Source: Eubacterium sp.
GTDB lineage: Bacteria > Bacillota_A > Clostridia > Lachnospirales > Lachnospiraceae
Assembly: GCA_023663915.1 (NCBI GenBank)
Contig: JAMPGN010000112.1
Location: 1-13,314 of the forward strand
Reading direction: 5' to 3'
DNA length: 13,314 nucleotides
Every line of letters begins with the position of its first letter. Position 1 is the stretch's first letter. The notes beneath the pieces were generated by a model. The model made no database searches. It was not told the origin of the DNA and saw nothing but the letters and a program-made list of their open reading frames with translations. Shown piece by piece: positions 6,844 through 13,314 of the stretch. The position numbers and the translations under genes were made by a program.

Positions 6844-6981
6844 GGTATATGGTGTGCGCAGGCAGGGTCATAGTTTGAACAGAACACTTTTCTGAATAAA
6901 TATCTGTCTGCGCTGCAATGCGCAAGCGATGAAGAAGCGGAAGGCGGGGATTCTGCTTACTGATATGGAGGAAAATGATAG

Positions 6982-7938
6982 ATGTTGTCGATCAATCAAT
7001 CGGCTCAGCCGATTTTATTTTTAACTCCTGTTTTTAAACAGACAATATGGGGTGGAGACCGCCTCGGCAAAGACTGGCATTATGAGATTCCCGGAAGCGA
7101 TACGGGGGAATGCTGGGCAGTCAGTGCGCATCCCAATGGGGAGTGCACGATTAGGGAAGGCGTGTACAAAGGCGAGACGCTTTCGGGATTGTGGGAAAAG
7201 CATCCGGAACTTTTCGGAAATACCAGACAGGATCGTTTCCCGCTGCTTGTCAAAATCATTGATGCCAGAACAGATTTAAGCATTCAGGTACATCCAGACG
7301 ATACATATGCCAAAGCCAATGAAAACGGTTCCCTCGGTAAGACGGAATGTTGGTATGTTCTGGACTGCGACGAGGATTCTCGTCTGGTGGTCGGGCACAA
7401 TGCAATGAATAAAGAAGAACTTGCGGATATGATCCATGGCGGCAGATGGGGAGAACTGGTTCGGGAGATTCCTGTGAAAAAGGGTGATTTTATCCGGATT
7501 GATCCCGGCACGGTACATGCGGTCAAAGGCGGGATTATGGTTCTGGAGATCCAGCAGAACAGTGACATTACTTACCGTGTTTATGACTATGGCAGGCTGA
7601 CGGACGGCAAGCCCAGAGAACTTCATATCGATAAAAGCATGGACGTGATTACCGTTCCCGCAAAGCCGATAGAAGAGAGTGTTGTCAAGGTGGGAGAACT
7701 GCCTGCTGATCGGATGAATCTGGTGGTTGCGTGTGATTACTATAAAGTTTGGAAATTGGATGTGACCAGACCGATTACCTTCGAGCAGAAATATCCGTTT
7801 CTCATCATGAGCGTGGTAGAGGGAAAAGGGATGGTCAATGGTCAGACGATCGCGAAAGGGGATCATTTTATCCTGCCAAGCGGCTGCGGCGGGATTAAAT
7901 TGCAGGGCAATATGCAGTTGATTGCATCATCAATATAG
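6982..7938 (+). CDS. manA: Mannose-6-phosphate isomerase, type I
   Basis: ManA interconverts fructose-6-phosphate and mannose-6-phosphate in the cytosol, linking glycolysis to mannose use and to GDP-mannose for glycans. At 318 residues it is the short Firmicutes form of the zinc-dependent type I family. Zinc-site residues are Q102 and H104 (QVHPDD), E122 (GKTECWYVL) and H179 (PGTVHAVKGG); the catalytic arginine is R199 in TYRVYDYGR. The N-terminal PVFKQTIWGGDRL is characteristic. The ATG at 6982 follows GGAGG by ten bases; an ATG at 6975 in another frame gives only a short peptide. It is flanked by unrelated genes, so whether it serves mannose catabolism or glycan synthesis is open. Confidence 0.95.
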   Translation: MLSINQSAQPILFLTPVFKQTIWGGDRLGKDWHYEIPGSDTGECWAVSAHPNGECTIREGVYKGETLSGLWEKHPELFGNTRQDRFPLLVKIIDARTDLSIQVHPDDTYAKANENGSLGKTECWYVLDCDEDSRLVVGHNAMNKEELADMIHGGRWGELVREIPVKKGDFIRIDPGTVHAVKGGIMVLEIQQNSDITYRVYDYGRLTDGKPRELHIDKSMDVITVPAKPIEESVVKVGELPADRMNLVVACDYYKVWKLDVTRPITFEQKYPFLIMSVVEGKGMVNGQTIAKGDHFILPSGCGGIKLQGNMQLIASSI

Positions 7939-8022
7939 TGGGGCAGGCTTTATGTAAGAAGTTAGATTTAATTGTTTTTTTGTCAAAATGCAGATTATAA
8001 TTATGGCAAAGCAGCTTATGTA

Positions 8023-8031
8023 TGGTATAAT
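8023..8031 (+). promoter_or_regulatory. Extended -10 promoter of the MNT/HEPN pair
   Basis: TGGTATAAT (8023-8031) is a perfect extended -10, giving a start near 8038 and a short leader before the ATG at 8059. No good -35 is present, which is acceptable for an extended -10. A second combination, TTGTTT (7972-7977), 18 bases, TATAAT (7996-8001), lies just upstream. Both argue against translation starting at 7972. Confidence 0.6.
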
Positions 8032-8058
8032 CGATATCAGCAGAGGATTATATGTGAA

Positions 8059-8421
8059 ATGGAATTATTAAAAAATATAGAGTTAAACAGAGATATTGTA
8101 GAAAAAATAAAAATAGAAGCGCCTGATATGATTAAGGAGTTTATGGAGAAAGACCTTGTAAAAATGATCTTATATGGTTCGTGTGCCAGAGGGGATTTTA
8201 AAGAGTATTCGGATGTGGATATAGCTCTTCTTATCAAAGGGAGTCGCACGGATTCGTGGAAATATAGTGACAGAATAGATGAAGTTGCCACGGAACTTGC
8301 ACTGAAATATTTTGCAATCGTAAACTTCGTTCTCCTTCCATATGATGAATTTGAGGAAAAAAAGGGCTGGTATGGTTACTTCAAAAATATCGAAAAGGAA
8401 GGTGTAAAACTGTATGGATGA
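8059..8421 (+). CDS. MNT-domain nucleotidyltransferase (probable antitoxin of an MNT/HEPN pair)
   Basis: This is a small protein of the minimal nucleotidyltransferase family. The catalytic signature GSCARGDFKEYSDVDIAL gives G40-S41 and the metal-binding aspartates D52 and D54. A third acidic residue, often present later in the fold, appears to be N89 (AIVNFVLL), as happens in some MNT branches. In related type VII modules (MntA/HepT) the MNT protein neutralises a HEPN toxin by AMPylation; that role is inferred from the pairing. I start at ATG 8059 (120 residues) with AGAGGA upstream; the frame is open from TTG 7972 but that part overlaps promoter elements. It overlaps the HEPN gene by eight bases. 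Both genes are clearly AT-richer than their neighbours, hinting at transfer. Confidence 0.82.
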   Translation: MELLKNIELNRDIVEKIKIEAPDMIKEFMEKDLVKMILYGSCARGDFKEYSDVDIALLIKGSRTDSWKYSDRIDEVATELALKYFAIVNFVLLPYDEFEEKKGWYGYFKNIEKEGVKLYG

Positions 8422-8818
8422 AAATTATTACGATTCTTTGGTCACAGTACGATTCGAAAGGGCGAAGGAATTGTATTGTGAAGCAGTTGAATTGGTAAAT
8501 ATGGATTCCTATAAGTCTGCAAATAATAGAGCTTTTTATGCAATCGAAAAATGTATAAAAGCTCTTTTGGCGACACGTCAGATAGATGTAGAAACGCATA
8601 ATGGTGCAGTATCGCAGTTTAATCTTCTTTTTATACATCAAGAAGATACTTTTTTTACAAGGAATGATTATCAAAAAATCGCGAAGGCTGATCGGATAAG
8701 AAGTGCATCAGATTATGATGATTTTTATATTGTGAATAAAGATGAAACGAAAGAACTTCTTGAGTTCGTCAAAGATTTCCTGGAAAAGACAGAAAAATAT
8801 ATTCAGAAAACAATATGA
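8414..8818 (+). CDS. HEPN-domain protein, UPF0332-like (probable partner or toxin of the MNT protein)
   Basis: This 134-residue all-helical protein has the UPF0332-type HEPN pattern: RAKELYCEAVELV, then SANNRAFYAIEKCIKALLATR (near residues 34-54), then RIRSASDYDDFYIV (94-107). Active HEPN toxins carry an Rx4-6H (often RNxxxHxY) RNase motif; here the corresponding R94-x4-S99-x-Y101 has serine in place of histidine, so RNase activity is uncertain. The start ATG lies inside the end of the MNT gene (8-base overlap), indicating translational coupling. The role as toxin is inferred from gene order; it might instead be a non-toxic partner of the nucleotidyltransferase. Confidence 0.8.
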   Translation: MDENYYDSLVTVRFERAKELYCEAVELVNMDSYKSANNRAFYAIEKCIKALLATRQIDVETHNGAVSQFNLLFIHQEDTFFTRNDYQKIAKADRIRSASDYDDFYIVNKDETKELLEFVKDFLEKTEKYIQKTI

Positions 8819-8850
8819 TATAGGTGGATTTTATGATTGGAGGCAGCCAT

Positions 8851-10413
8851 ATGGAGAGGAAATTTATTTACGATGAGGACACCGCCCTCGTGGAAACACT
8901 AAGCGGAAAAGTACGCGGATATTTCTATGACGACATCTACATATTTAAAGGAATCCCTTATGCGAAGGCGAAGCGTTTTCATGCGTCGGAGCCGGTAGAA
9001 CCGTGGGAAGATGTGTTTCAAGCCACAAGCTACGGCTATGTATGCCCGCTTTTAGAATTGCCAAAGCCGAACGGGGAATTGCTGGTGCCTCACCGTTACT
9101 GGGTCATGAATGAGGACTGCCAGAATCTGAATATATGGACACCTGGCTTAGACGGGAAGAAACGCCCTGTTATGGTATGGCTGCACGGCGGCGGATTCAC
9201 CGATGGCTCTTCGATCGAGCAGATCGCCTACGAAGGCGGGAATATGTGTAAATGCGGGCAGGTTGTTGTGGTGTCCGTGAACCACAGGCTGAATATACTG
9301 GGTTATTGCGACCTTTCTCCTTTCGGGGAAGAATATGCAAATTCCGGAAACGCAGGAACGGATGATCTCATAGCGGCTTTGAAATGGCTGCATGACAATA
9401 TTGAGAAATTTGGCGGCGATCCGGAGAATGTAACCATCTTTGGTCAGTCCGGCGGCGGCGCGAAGGTGACGACCTTGATGCAGACGCCTGCGGCGGACGG
9501 GCTATATGCCAAGGGAATCAATATGAGCGGCGTGATCGGTGAATCTTTGCTTAGTGACGGACAAGGCACTGGAGAAAAATTAGGTCATGCTCTTATGGAA
9601 GAACTTAAGGCTGCCGACGTGAAGGCTCTTGAGACCGTTCCTTATGATGCATTGGCGGCGGCGTATCATAAAGTAATGCCTGCACTTAGGAAAGCAGGGG
9701 AGTATGTGGGCGGAACACCGTATGTAAATGCTTTTTATAAGGGAGAACCGGTTAGGAATGGTTTCCGCAAAGAGACGGCAGATATACCGTTAATGGTTGG
9801 CAGCGTGTTCGGGGAATTTGCATCTTTTGCGCCTACATCTTACAAAAAGTCCAAGCTGACGACAGAAGACGGCATCCATATTGTAGAACAGGCGCTAGGA
9901 AAAGAAAATGCGAAAGAGCTGGTCGGGCTGTTCCGGAATGCTTATCCGGAGCGCAACCCGGTGGATCTCATGACAATGGATTTTATCTTTCGGATGCCGG
10001 AGATAAACTATATTAGGGAGAGAAGCAGATGCAGCGGAAAAGTGTGGTCGTATTTATTCAATCTGGATATGAACCTTGACGGTGGACGCACGCCATGGCA
10101 CTGTGCGGATATCCCATATTTCTTCCACAATACGCAATACGCGCCTTACACACAGGAGGCGGGTGTTACGGAGCGCGTGGAGAAATTGATTTTTGATTCT
10201 GTCATGGCTTTTGCCAGAACAGGAAATCCGGAAAACCCGGAAGTTCCAAAGTGGGCTGCATGTACACCGGAGAAAGAGTCTACGCTTGTGATCGGTAAGG
10301 AAACAAAAGTGCGTGAGAATTTCGACCACGAACTGATCCCGGCGCTTGAAAAATGTATGAAACCTATATATGCCGCAAATATGGAAAAGCAGATGAAAAA
10401 TGTACAGCACTAA
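8851..10413 (+). CDS. Type B carboxylesterase/lipase-family protein
   Basis: This alpha/beta-hydrolase of the carboxylesterase type B (para-nitrobenzyl esterase) family hydrolyses carboxylic esters; the substrate is unknown. The catalytic triad is S200 in FGQSGGG, E322 in GSVFGEFASF and H417 in TPWHCADIPYFF. The oxyanion-hole motif is HGGGF at 112-116, and EDCQNLNIWTP near residue 90 is the second family signature. With 520 residues it has normal length. I see no signal peptide, so it is probably intracellular. The ATG at 8851 has GGAGG seven bases upstream; the frame is open from a GTG at 8824 and an ATG at 8833, both with weaker ribosome sites. It starts 32 bases after the HEPN gene and may be co-transcribed with it. 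Confidence 0.93.
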   Translation: MERKFIYDEDTALVETLSGKVRGYFYDDIYIFKGIPYAKAKRFHASEPVEPWEDVFQATSYGYVCPLLELPKPNGELLVPHRYWVMNEDCQNLNIWTPGLDGKKRPVMVWLHGGGFTDGSSIEQIAYEGGNMCKCGQVVVVSVNHRLNILGYCDLSPFGEEYANSGNAGTDDLIAALKWLHDNIEKFGGDPENVTIFGQSGGGAKVTTLMQTPAADGLYAKGINMSGVIGESLLSDGQGTGEKLGHALMEELKAADVKALETVPYDALAAAYHKVMPALRKAGEYVGGTPYVNAFYKGEPVRNGFRKETADIPLMVGSVFGEFASFAPTSYKKSKLTTEDGIHIVEQALGKENAKELVGLFRNAYPERNPVDLMTMDFIFRMPEINYIRERSRCSGKVWSYLFNLDMNLDGGRTPWHCADIPYFFHNTQYAPYTQEAGVTERVEKLIFDSVMAFARTGNPENPEVPKWAACTPEKESTLVIGKETKVRENFDHELIPALEKCMKPIYAANMEKQMKNVQH

Positions 10414-10507
10414 GATTCAACACTAGAGAAAGCGAATTTTTGTATGAAAGAGGTTTATCGGCTGGCTTTAACATCTTGTGAAATTTTAGGATAATGTAAA
10501 CTAGAAC

Positions 10508-10537
10508 TTGCCTTTCCTATACAAAGAATGGTAAAAT
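10508..10537 (+). promoter_or_regulatory. Promoter of the FlxA-like gene
   Basis: TTGCCT (10508-10513), 18 bases, TAAAAT (10532-10537) preceded by TGG, an extended -10. The start would be near 10544, about 80 nt before the coding region. The rest of the gap from 10414 shows no clear terminator for the esterase gene. Confidence 0.6.
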
Positions 10538-10622
10538 ATAGATAAATATATCAGTAAAGAGAAGATATATGTAACGGACGTGCTGTTTTGGACAGTTTAT
10601 GACAGGGGAAGGAGATTATACT

Positions 10623-11549
10623 ATGGGAGTTGGAAGCGTAACATCAACAGCATCAATGAACAGTATGTCAAACCTGCAGACAGCAATGGCAGGTTCCACA
10701 GATGTAAAGAGTAAGAACATTCAGAATGAGATTGATGATATACAGCAGCAGATGCAGAAGTTATCTTCACAAGAAGAACTTTCCGCTGACGAAAAGGCGG
10801 ATGAAAGAAAGAAGCTGCAGAAAGAGATGTCAAATCTCAATACGGAGTTAGAACGGCATCAGGAAGAGTTTCTCAGGGCACAGAAGAGAGAAATGATGCT
10901 GGCACAACTGCGAAAGGATGAAGACCCGGCAGAGGAGGAAAAAGCCGTCGGCAGGGTGCAGACAGACGAAGATGACGAGTCCGCACAGCAGGCACAGCAA
11001 CAGGGAACGGTTCTGCTTAGGAACAGTGACGGTGTCGTTGTTTTCAAAGGAGCGGAGGAATCGGATGAAAAACGCGGCGCAGATGCGGAAGAATCAGTTG
11101 CAGAGGCTGTCGTTGAAGAAGAGGTTGCAGAACCGGAGACAGACGATGAAAATATGGATACAGATGCCGAGCAGTCCCGTAAAGAGATGCGTGCAATGGT
11201 ATCTGCTGACGTTTCCGCACAACAAGCAAGTCGTCAGGGGACAATTATAGCCAGAATCAGTGGTGATATTGCTATCCTAAAGGGAGAAATGGATCTGGAC
11301 GAGAAGCGCGGTGAAGATACAGAGAAAAAACAGGAGCAGCTTGAGAAATTGGAAGAACGGGAAGAAAAGGCAAGGATATTCCAATTTTCCGTTCTGGGTG
11401 AGGCGAATAATGCGATGAATCCGGATACGGGAGCGGTGGTTTCCGGGGTACAGGATGGTATGGGAGATAATGCATTTATTAATGCTTCTAAGTTATCACA
11501 GGAAGAAGCGCAGGCATTTGAACAAAGGTTTTTTGTTTCGATTGGATAA
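10623..11549 (+). CDS. FlxA-like coiled-coil protein with internal duplication
   Basis: The 308-residue protein begins MGVGSVTSTASMNSMSNLQ and continues into a heptad-rich segment (about residues 31-100: IQNEIDDIQQQMQKLSS, then alternating Lys/Glu and Leu) that resembles FlxA-like proteins, whose function is not established. Two copies of a motif of about 38 residues follow: 117-154 and 195-232, both running S-A-Q-Q-A, Q-G-T, a short hydrophobic beta-like stretch, K-G, D-E-K-R-G, D. A very acidic linker separates them and another Glu/Lys coiled coil (about 233-256) follows. There is no signal peptide or membrane segment. The ATG at 10623 has GGGGAAGGAG eight bases upstream, better than the in-frame ATG at 10599. 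It ends in a hairpin terminator that runs into the next gene. Confidence 0.72.
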   Translation: MGVGSVTSTASMNSMSNLQTAMAGSTDVKSKNIQNEIDDIQQQMQKLSSQEELSADEKADERKKLQKEMSNLNTELERHQEEFLRAQKREMMLAQLRKDEDPAEEEKAVGRVQTDEDDESAQQAQQQGTVLLRNSDGVVVFKGAEESDEKRGADAEESVAEAVVEEEVAEPETDDENMDTDAEQSRKEMRAMVSADVSAQQASRQGTIIARISGDIAILKGEMDLDEKRGEDTEKKQEQLEKLEEREEKARIFQFSVLGEANNAMNPDTGAVVSGVQDGMGDNAFINASKLSQEEAQAFEQRFFVSIG

Positions 11550-11560
11550 TGTAAATGTGA

Positions 11561-11590
11561 AAGGGCAGAACCATAAATGGATCTGCCTTT
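11561..11590 (+). terminator. Terminator-like hairpin after the FlxA-like gene
   Basis: AAGGGCAGA (11561-11569) pairs with TCTGCCTTT (11582-11590, one G-U pair), then an A-A mismatch and CCA/TGG (11571-11573/11578-11580) close on a TAAA loop; GTTATT follows. It lies 11 bases after the stop. The ATG at 11577, the apparent start of the next gene, sits at the loop/right-arm boundary, and its weak AAAGGG ribosome site is in the left arm. Confidence 0.6.
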
Positions 11591-12704
11591 GTTATTCATC
11601 GTGATAGCAGTGTTAAGGATATTGTTTGCAGTACTCAGTATTTATACAATGAAATTATCACATAAGGGAAGGACATGTCTTATGATTAGCAATTTACTTT
11701 TGGTAGCTGGCATAGTGCTTTGGGGATATGTATTGACAAGTATATTAAAAATCAAGGAAGGCTTTGGACCTGTTCTGGGTATTGCAGTGAGTATGGCTGT
11801 ATTGGAAATAGGCGGGGCATTCGGGATATTATGGACGGTTGCAAAAATTTATTGTTTTGCTGTCTGTATGCTCTCGATTACTTATATTATTAGCACAAGG
11901 GATCAAAAGAATAGGAAGGCTTACTTTTTGAATCCTTCCATTATCGGTTTTCTGTTTGCAACTTTGTTTTATATGATTCTATCCTCGGGGGAAACGCTAT
12001 TCTATACGGGTGCGGATTCTTTTATGCATTGGGGTATGTTTTCCAAAGCTGTATTTTATAATCATAACCTTGATGTCTGGAACAGTGATTTATGGGTAAA
12101 CCATCAGGTTTATCCTCATGGTATGGCATCGTGGTATTCATTATTTGCTTTAGGGAAAAGTGTTTATATGGAACGGGATATTATGCTGAGCATCAATGTC
12201 CTTTTGTTTGCCGCAAGCTGCCCGATTGTTGATATCGCTGTATGTAGAATACGGGAATTGCTTCCAAGTAAAAAATTTACTTCATGGCTGCTTTATCTCG
12301 TATCCGGAATAAGTATTGCAAGTTTTCTGTGGATTTGGAGATTTGGGGAAGGGGTATGGTCATATACATCCGGTTATATGGATATACCGCTTGGCGCTGT
12401 TTTTATGGCTGCTCTTTGTCTGGCAGTAACAGATTATGCAAACTATTACTGCAAAGCGGTTGGGGTCTCCCTGTTATCTGCTATGCTGGTTATGATCAAG
12501 CCGAGTGGCATTATTTTTGTCAGCGCTGTCTGTCTGGTTTATCTGGTGCATGAATACATCAGTAGAGGGCTTCGCATGAATTTCAATACTGCTGGAAAGT
12601 TATTTGGGGGGGGGTATGCTGTGCATCTGTGCTCCGCTGCTGGAATTAGGCATATGGAATATCATGATGAAGTATCTTGGCATAACGGGCGGAGACCAGT
12701 TTAG
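11577..12704 (+). CDS. Membrane glycosyltransferase-like protein (GT-C fold), N-terminal part, frameshifted
   Basis: This is a polytopic membrane protein: many hydrophobic helices from residue 5 on, and a conserved-looking first large loop TGADSFMHWGMFSKAV (D147, H151, W152) followed by NHQVYPHGMASWYS, like the acidic-loop motif of GT-C glycosyltransferases that use lipid-linked sugars. Donor and acceptor are unknown. The reading frame leaves the plausible protein at a run of nine G (12606-12614): the last 29 or so residues, up to the stop at 12702-12704, are not membrane-like, whereas the +1 frame continues with hydrophobic helices to the window edge. Eight G would make one continuous protein of at least 579 residues. 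The start is uncertain: ATG 11577 lies in a terminator hairpin with a weak ribosome site, but the next ATG (11649) would cut off a good first helix. Confidence 0.68.
   Translation: MDLPLLFIVIAVLRILFAVLSIYTMKLSHKGRTCLMISNLLLVAGIVLWGYVLTSILKIKEGFGPVLGIAVSMAVLEIGGAFGILWTVAKIYCFAVCMLSITYIISTRDQKNRKAYFLNPSIIGFLFATLFYMILSSGETLFYTGADSFMHWGMFSKAVFYNHNLDVWNSDLWVNHQVYPHGMASWYSLFALGKSVYMERDIMLSINVLLFAASCPIVDIAVCRIRELLPSKKFTSWLLYLVSGISIASFLWIWRFGEGVWSYTSGYMDIPLGAVFMAALCLAVTDYANYYCKAVGVSLLSAMLVMIKPSGIIFVSAVCLVYLVHEYISRGLRMNFNTAGKLFGGGYAVHLCSAAGIRHMEYHDEVSWHNGRRPV
12606..12614 (+). repeat. Nine-G homopolymer at the frameshift point
   Basis: Nine consecutive G lie inside the coding region of the glycosyltransferase-like gene, in the sequence between LFGGG and the next helix. 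One base fewer restores the long frame (reading GGG-GGG-GGT-ATG). Runs of this length are prone to slipped-strand changes during replication and to sequencing or assembly miscounts. Confidence 0.95.
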
Positions 12705-13314
12705 GCTAAAAAGTTTCCTGCCGGGTAATGTGATTTCGAAATATCAAGCGGATACTACATATACAGAATTATTTCATACTGTCGTACATAATTTTATTAC
12801 CGTCTTTTTTAAGAGGGGTGTGGTATTTCACGTAAGCGCTTTTGGGTGGATGACATTATGCATTGCGGCAGCCATATTTATCATCATATTTCAGAAGGAT
12901 CGCCGTGAGAAAAAGAAAGTGCTGTGCGTGAGTATTTGTATCTTGTTAATGTTCTGTTTTTACAATCTGTTTCTGCTGTGGACATATTTAACTACGATGT
13001 CAGAGGGTGAAGCGATTTCGGTTAAATGCTATGACAGATATATCGGCACGTATATTATGGGATGGTTCGGGCTGTGTGTTTATCTTCTGTTTTTTAATAA
13101 TATTGGCGGTTTGAAAATTCAATATCTAATCTTAGGTGTTTTCTTCTTGTATAGTCTTTCCGGTTTTTTGGACAGAAACACCTATCTCAAAGAAATTGAC
13201 TCTGAAATTATGGAAATTTATGAATTGAATAACAGCATCAAAGAGTGCATTCCAGATGCAGATTATGATGATTTCAAAGATATGCCCGATTTATGGATTT
13301 CTTGCGCAGATCAC
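12616..13314 (+). CDS. Membrane glycosyltransferase-like protein, C-terminal part, cut by the window edge
   Basis: This frame is open from the G run to the end of the window with no stop (233 codons). It encodes further membrane helices (for example SAFGWMTLCIAAAIFIIIF, VSICILLMFCFYNLFLLW and MGWFGLCVYLLFF), a VKCYDRYIGTY segment reminiscent of the last conserved block of GT-C proteins, and a soluble tail (EIDSEIMEIYELNNSIKEC). It joins smoothly to the upstream gene if one G is removed, so it is best read as the rest of the same protein. The ATG at 12616 has no ribosome site of its own, only the G run. The true end lies beyond the window. Confidence 0.66.
   Translation, partial: MLCICAPLLELGIWNIMMKYLGITGGDQFRLKSFLPGNVISKYQADTTYTELFHTVVHNFITVFFKRGVVFHVSAFGWMTLCIAAAIFIIIFQKDRREKKKVLCVSICILLMFCFYNLFLLWTYLTTMSEGEAISVKCYDRYIGTYIMGWFGLCVYLLFFNNIGGLKIQYLILGVFFLYSLSGFLDRNTYLKEIDSEIMEIYELNNSIKECIPDADYDDFKDMPDLWISCADH

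Noticed and set aside
6929..7021. Short frame (31 codons) overlapping the manA start
   Set aside because: No ribosome site; the GGAGG inside it serves manA, and its second half is manA coding sequence in another frame.
7276..7866. Long open frame on the - strand opposite manA
   Set aside because: It lies entirely within manA, whose catalytic motifs are all intact; no ribosome site or conserved motif was seen on the - strand.
7972..8058. Longer N-terminus of the MNT protein from TTG 7972
   Set aside because: The stretch contains two promoter-like -10 elements and no ribosome site at 7972; ATG 8059 begins the recognisable domain and has AGAGGA upstream.
8824..8850. GTG 8824 or ATG 8833 as carboxylesterase start
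   Set aside because: The ATG at 8851 has a perfect GGAGG at the right distance; that ribosome site would lie inside the coding region of the longer versions.
1..13314. CRISPR array, tRNA or rRNA genes
   Set aside because: No regularly spaced direct repeats, cloverleaf-like arms with CCA-type ends or rRNA-like stretches were seen on either strand.

Overview
The window looks like a chromosomal segment of an anaerobic, spore-forming Clostridia, most likely Lachnospiraceae. The basis is an oxygen-sensitive class III ribonucleotide reductase (nrdD-nrdG), a SpoVAF/GerA-family spore protein behind a promoter that matches the forespore sigma-G consensus, a FlxA-like coiled-coil protein of a type I associate with this family, and strong purine-rich Shine-Dalgarno sequences. 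All genes I can support are on the + strand. I see no rRNA, tRNA or CRISPR.

Layout. 1-358: non-coding, with a hairpin-bearing repeat-like segment (about 22-80) and a 112-bp MITE-like insertion (215-326) flanked by an exact 8-bp direct repeat, just before a class I/II aminotransferase (359-1531) that ends in a clear terminator. 1532-1940: non-coding; it holds that terminator, a near-consensus sigma-A promoter (1634-1662), a pair of NrdR-box-like sites starting a few bases after the expected transcript start, and a hairpin-rich leader of about 270 nt. 1941-5188: a deoxynucleotide operon, nrdD-nrdG-dut, with a second copy of the repeat-like segment between nrdG and dut. 5189-5261: a very compact junction where a terminator hairpin, a sigma-G promoter and the ribosome-binding site of the next gene are interleaved. 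5262-6698: spoVAF. 6699-6981: non-coding, with at least one good promoter and a leader stem, then manA (6982-7938). 8059-8818: an AT-rich MNT nucleotidyltransferase/HEPN pair resembling a toxin-antitoxin module, followed closely by a type B carboxylesterase (8851-10413). 10623-11549: FlxA-like protein with an internal duplication. 11577 to the end: a large polytopic membrane protein resembling GT-C glycosyltransferases, with its reading frame broken at a run of nine G and cut by the window edge.

How the genes work together. NrdD, activated by NrdG, makes deoxynucleotides without oxygen; Dut hydrolyses dUTP and supplies dUMP for dTTP synthesis. The NrdR-type boxes fit feedback control of the whole transcript. 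The next gene belongs to another programme (spore germination) and is insulated from the nrd transcript by a hairpin that can both end transcription and hide the ribosome-binding site, while its own promoter starts RNA inside the loop and so escapes both effects. The remaining genes (manA, MNT/HEPN, esterase, FlxA-like, glycosyltransferase-like) look like independent units and give no evidence of one shared pathway. The most interesting features are the interleaved terminator/sigma-G promoter, the MITE with target duplication, the G9 frameshift and the unexplained nrd leader RNA.
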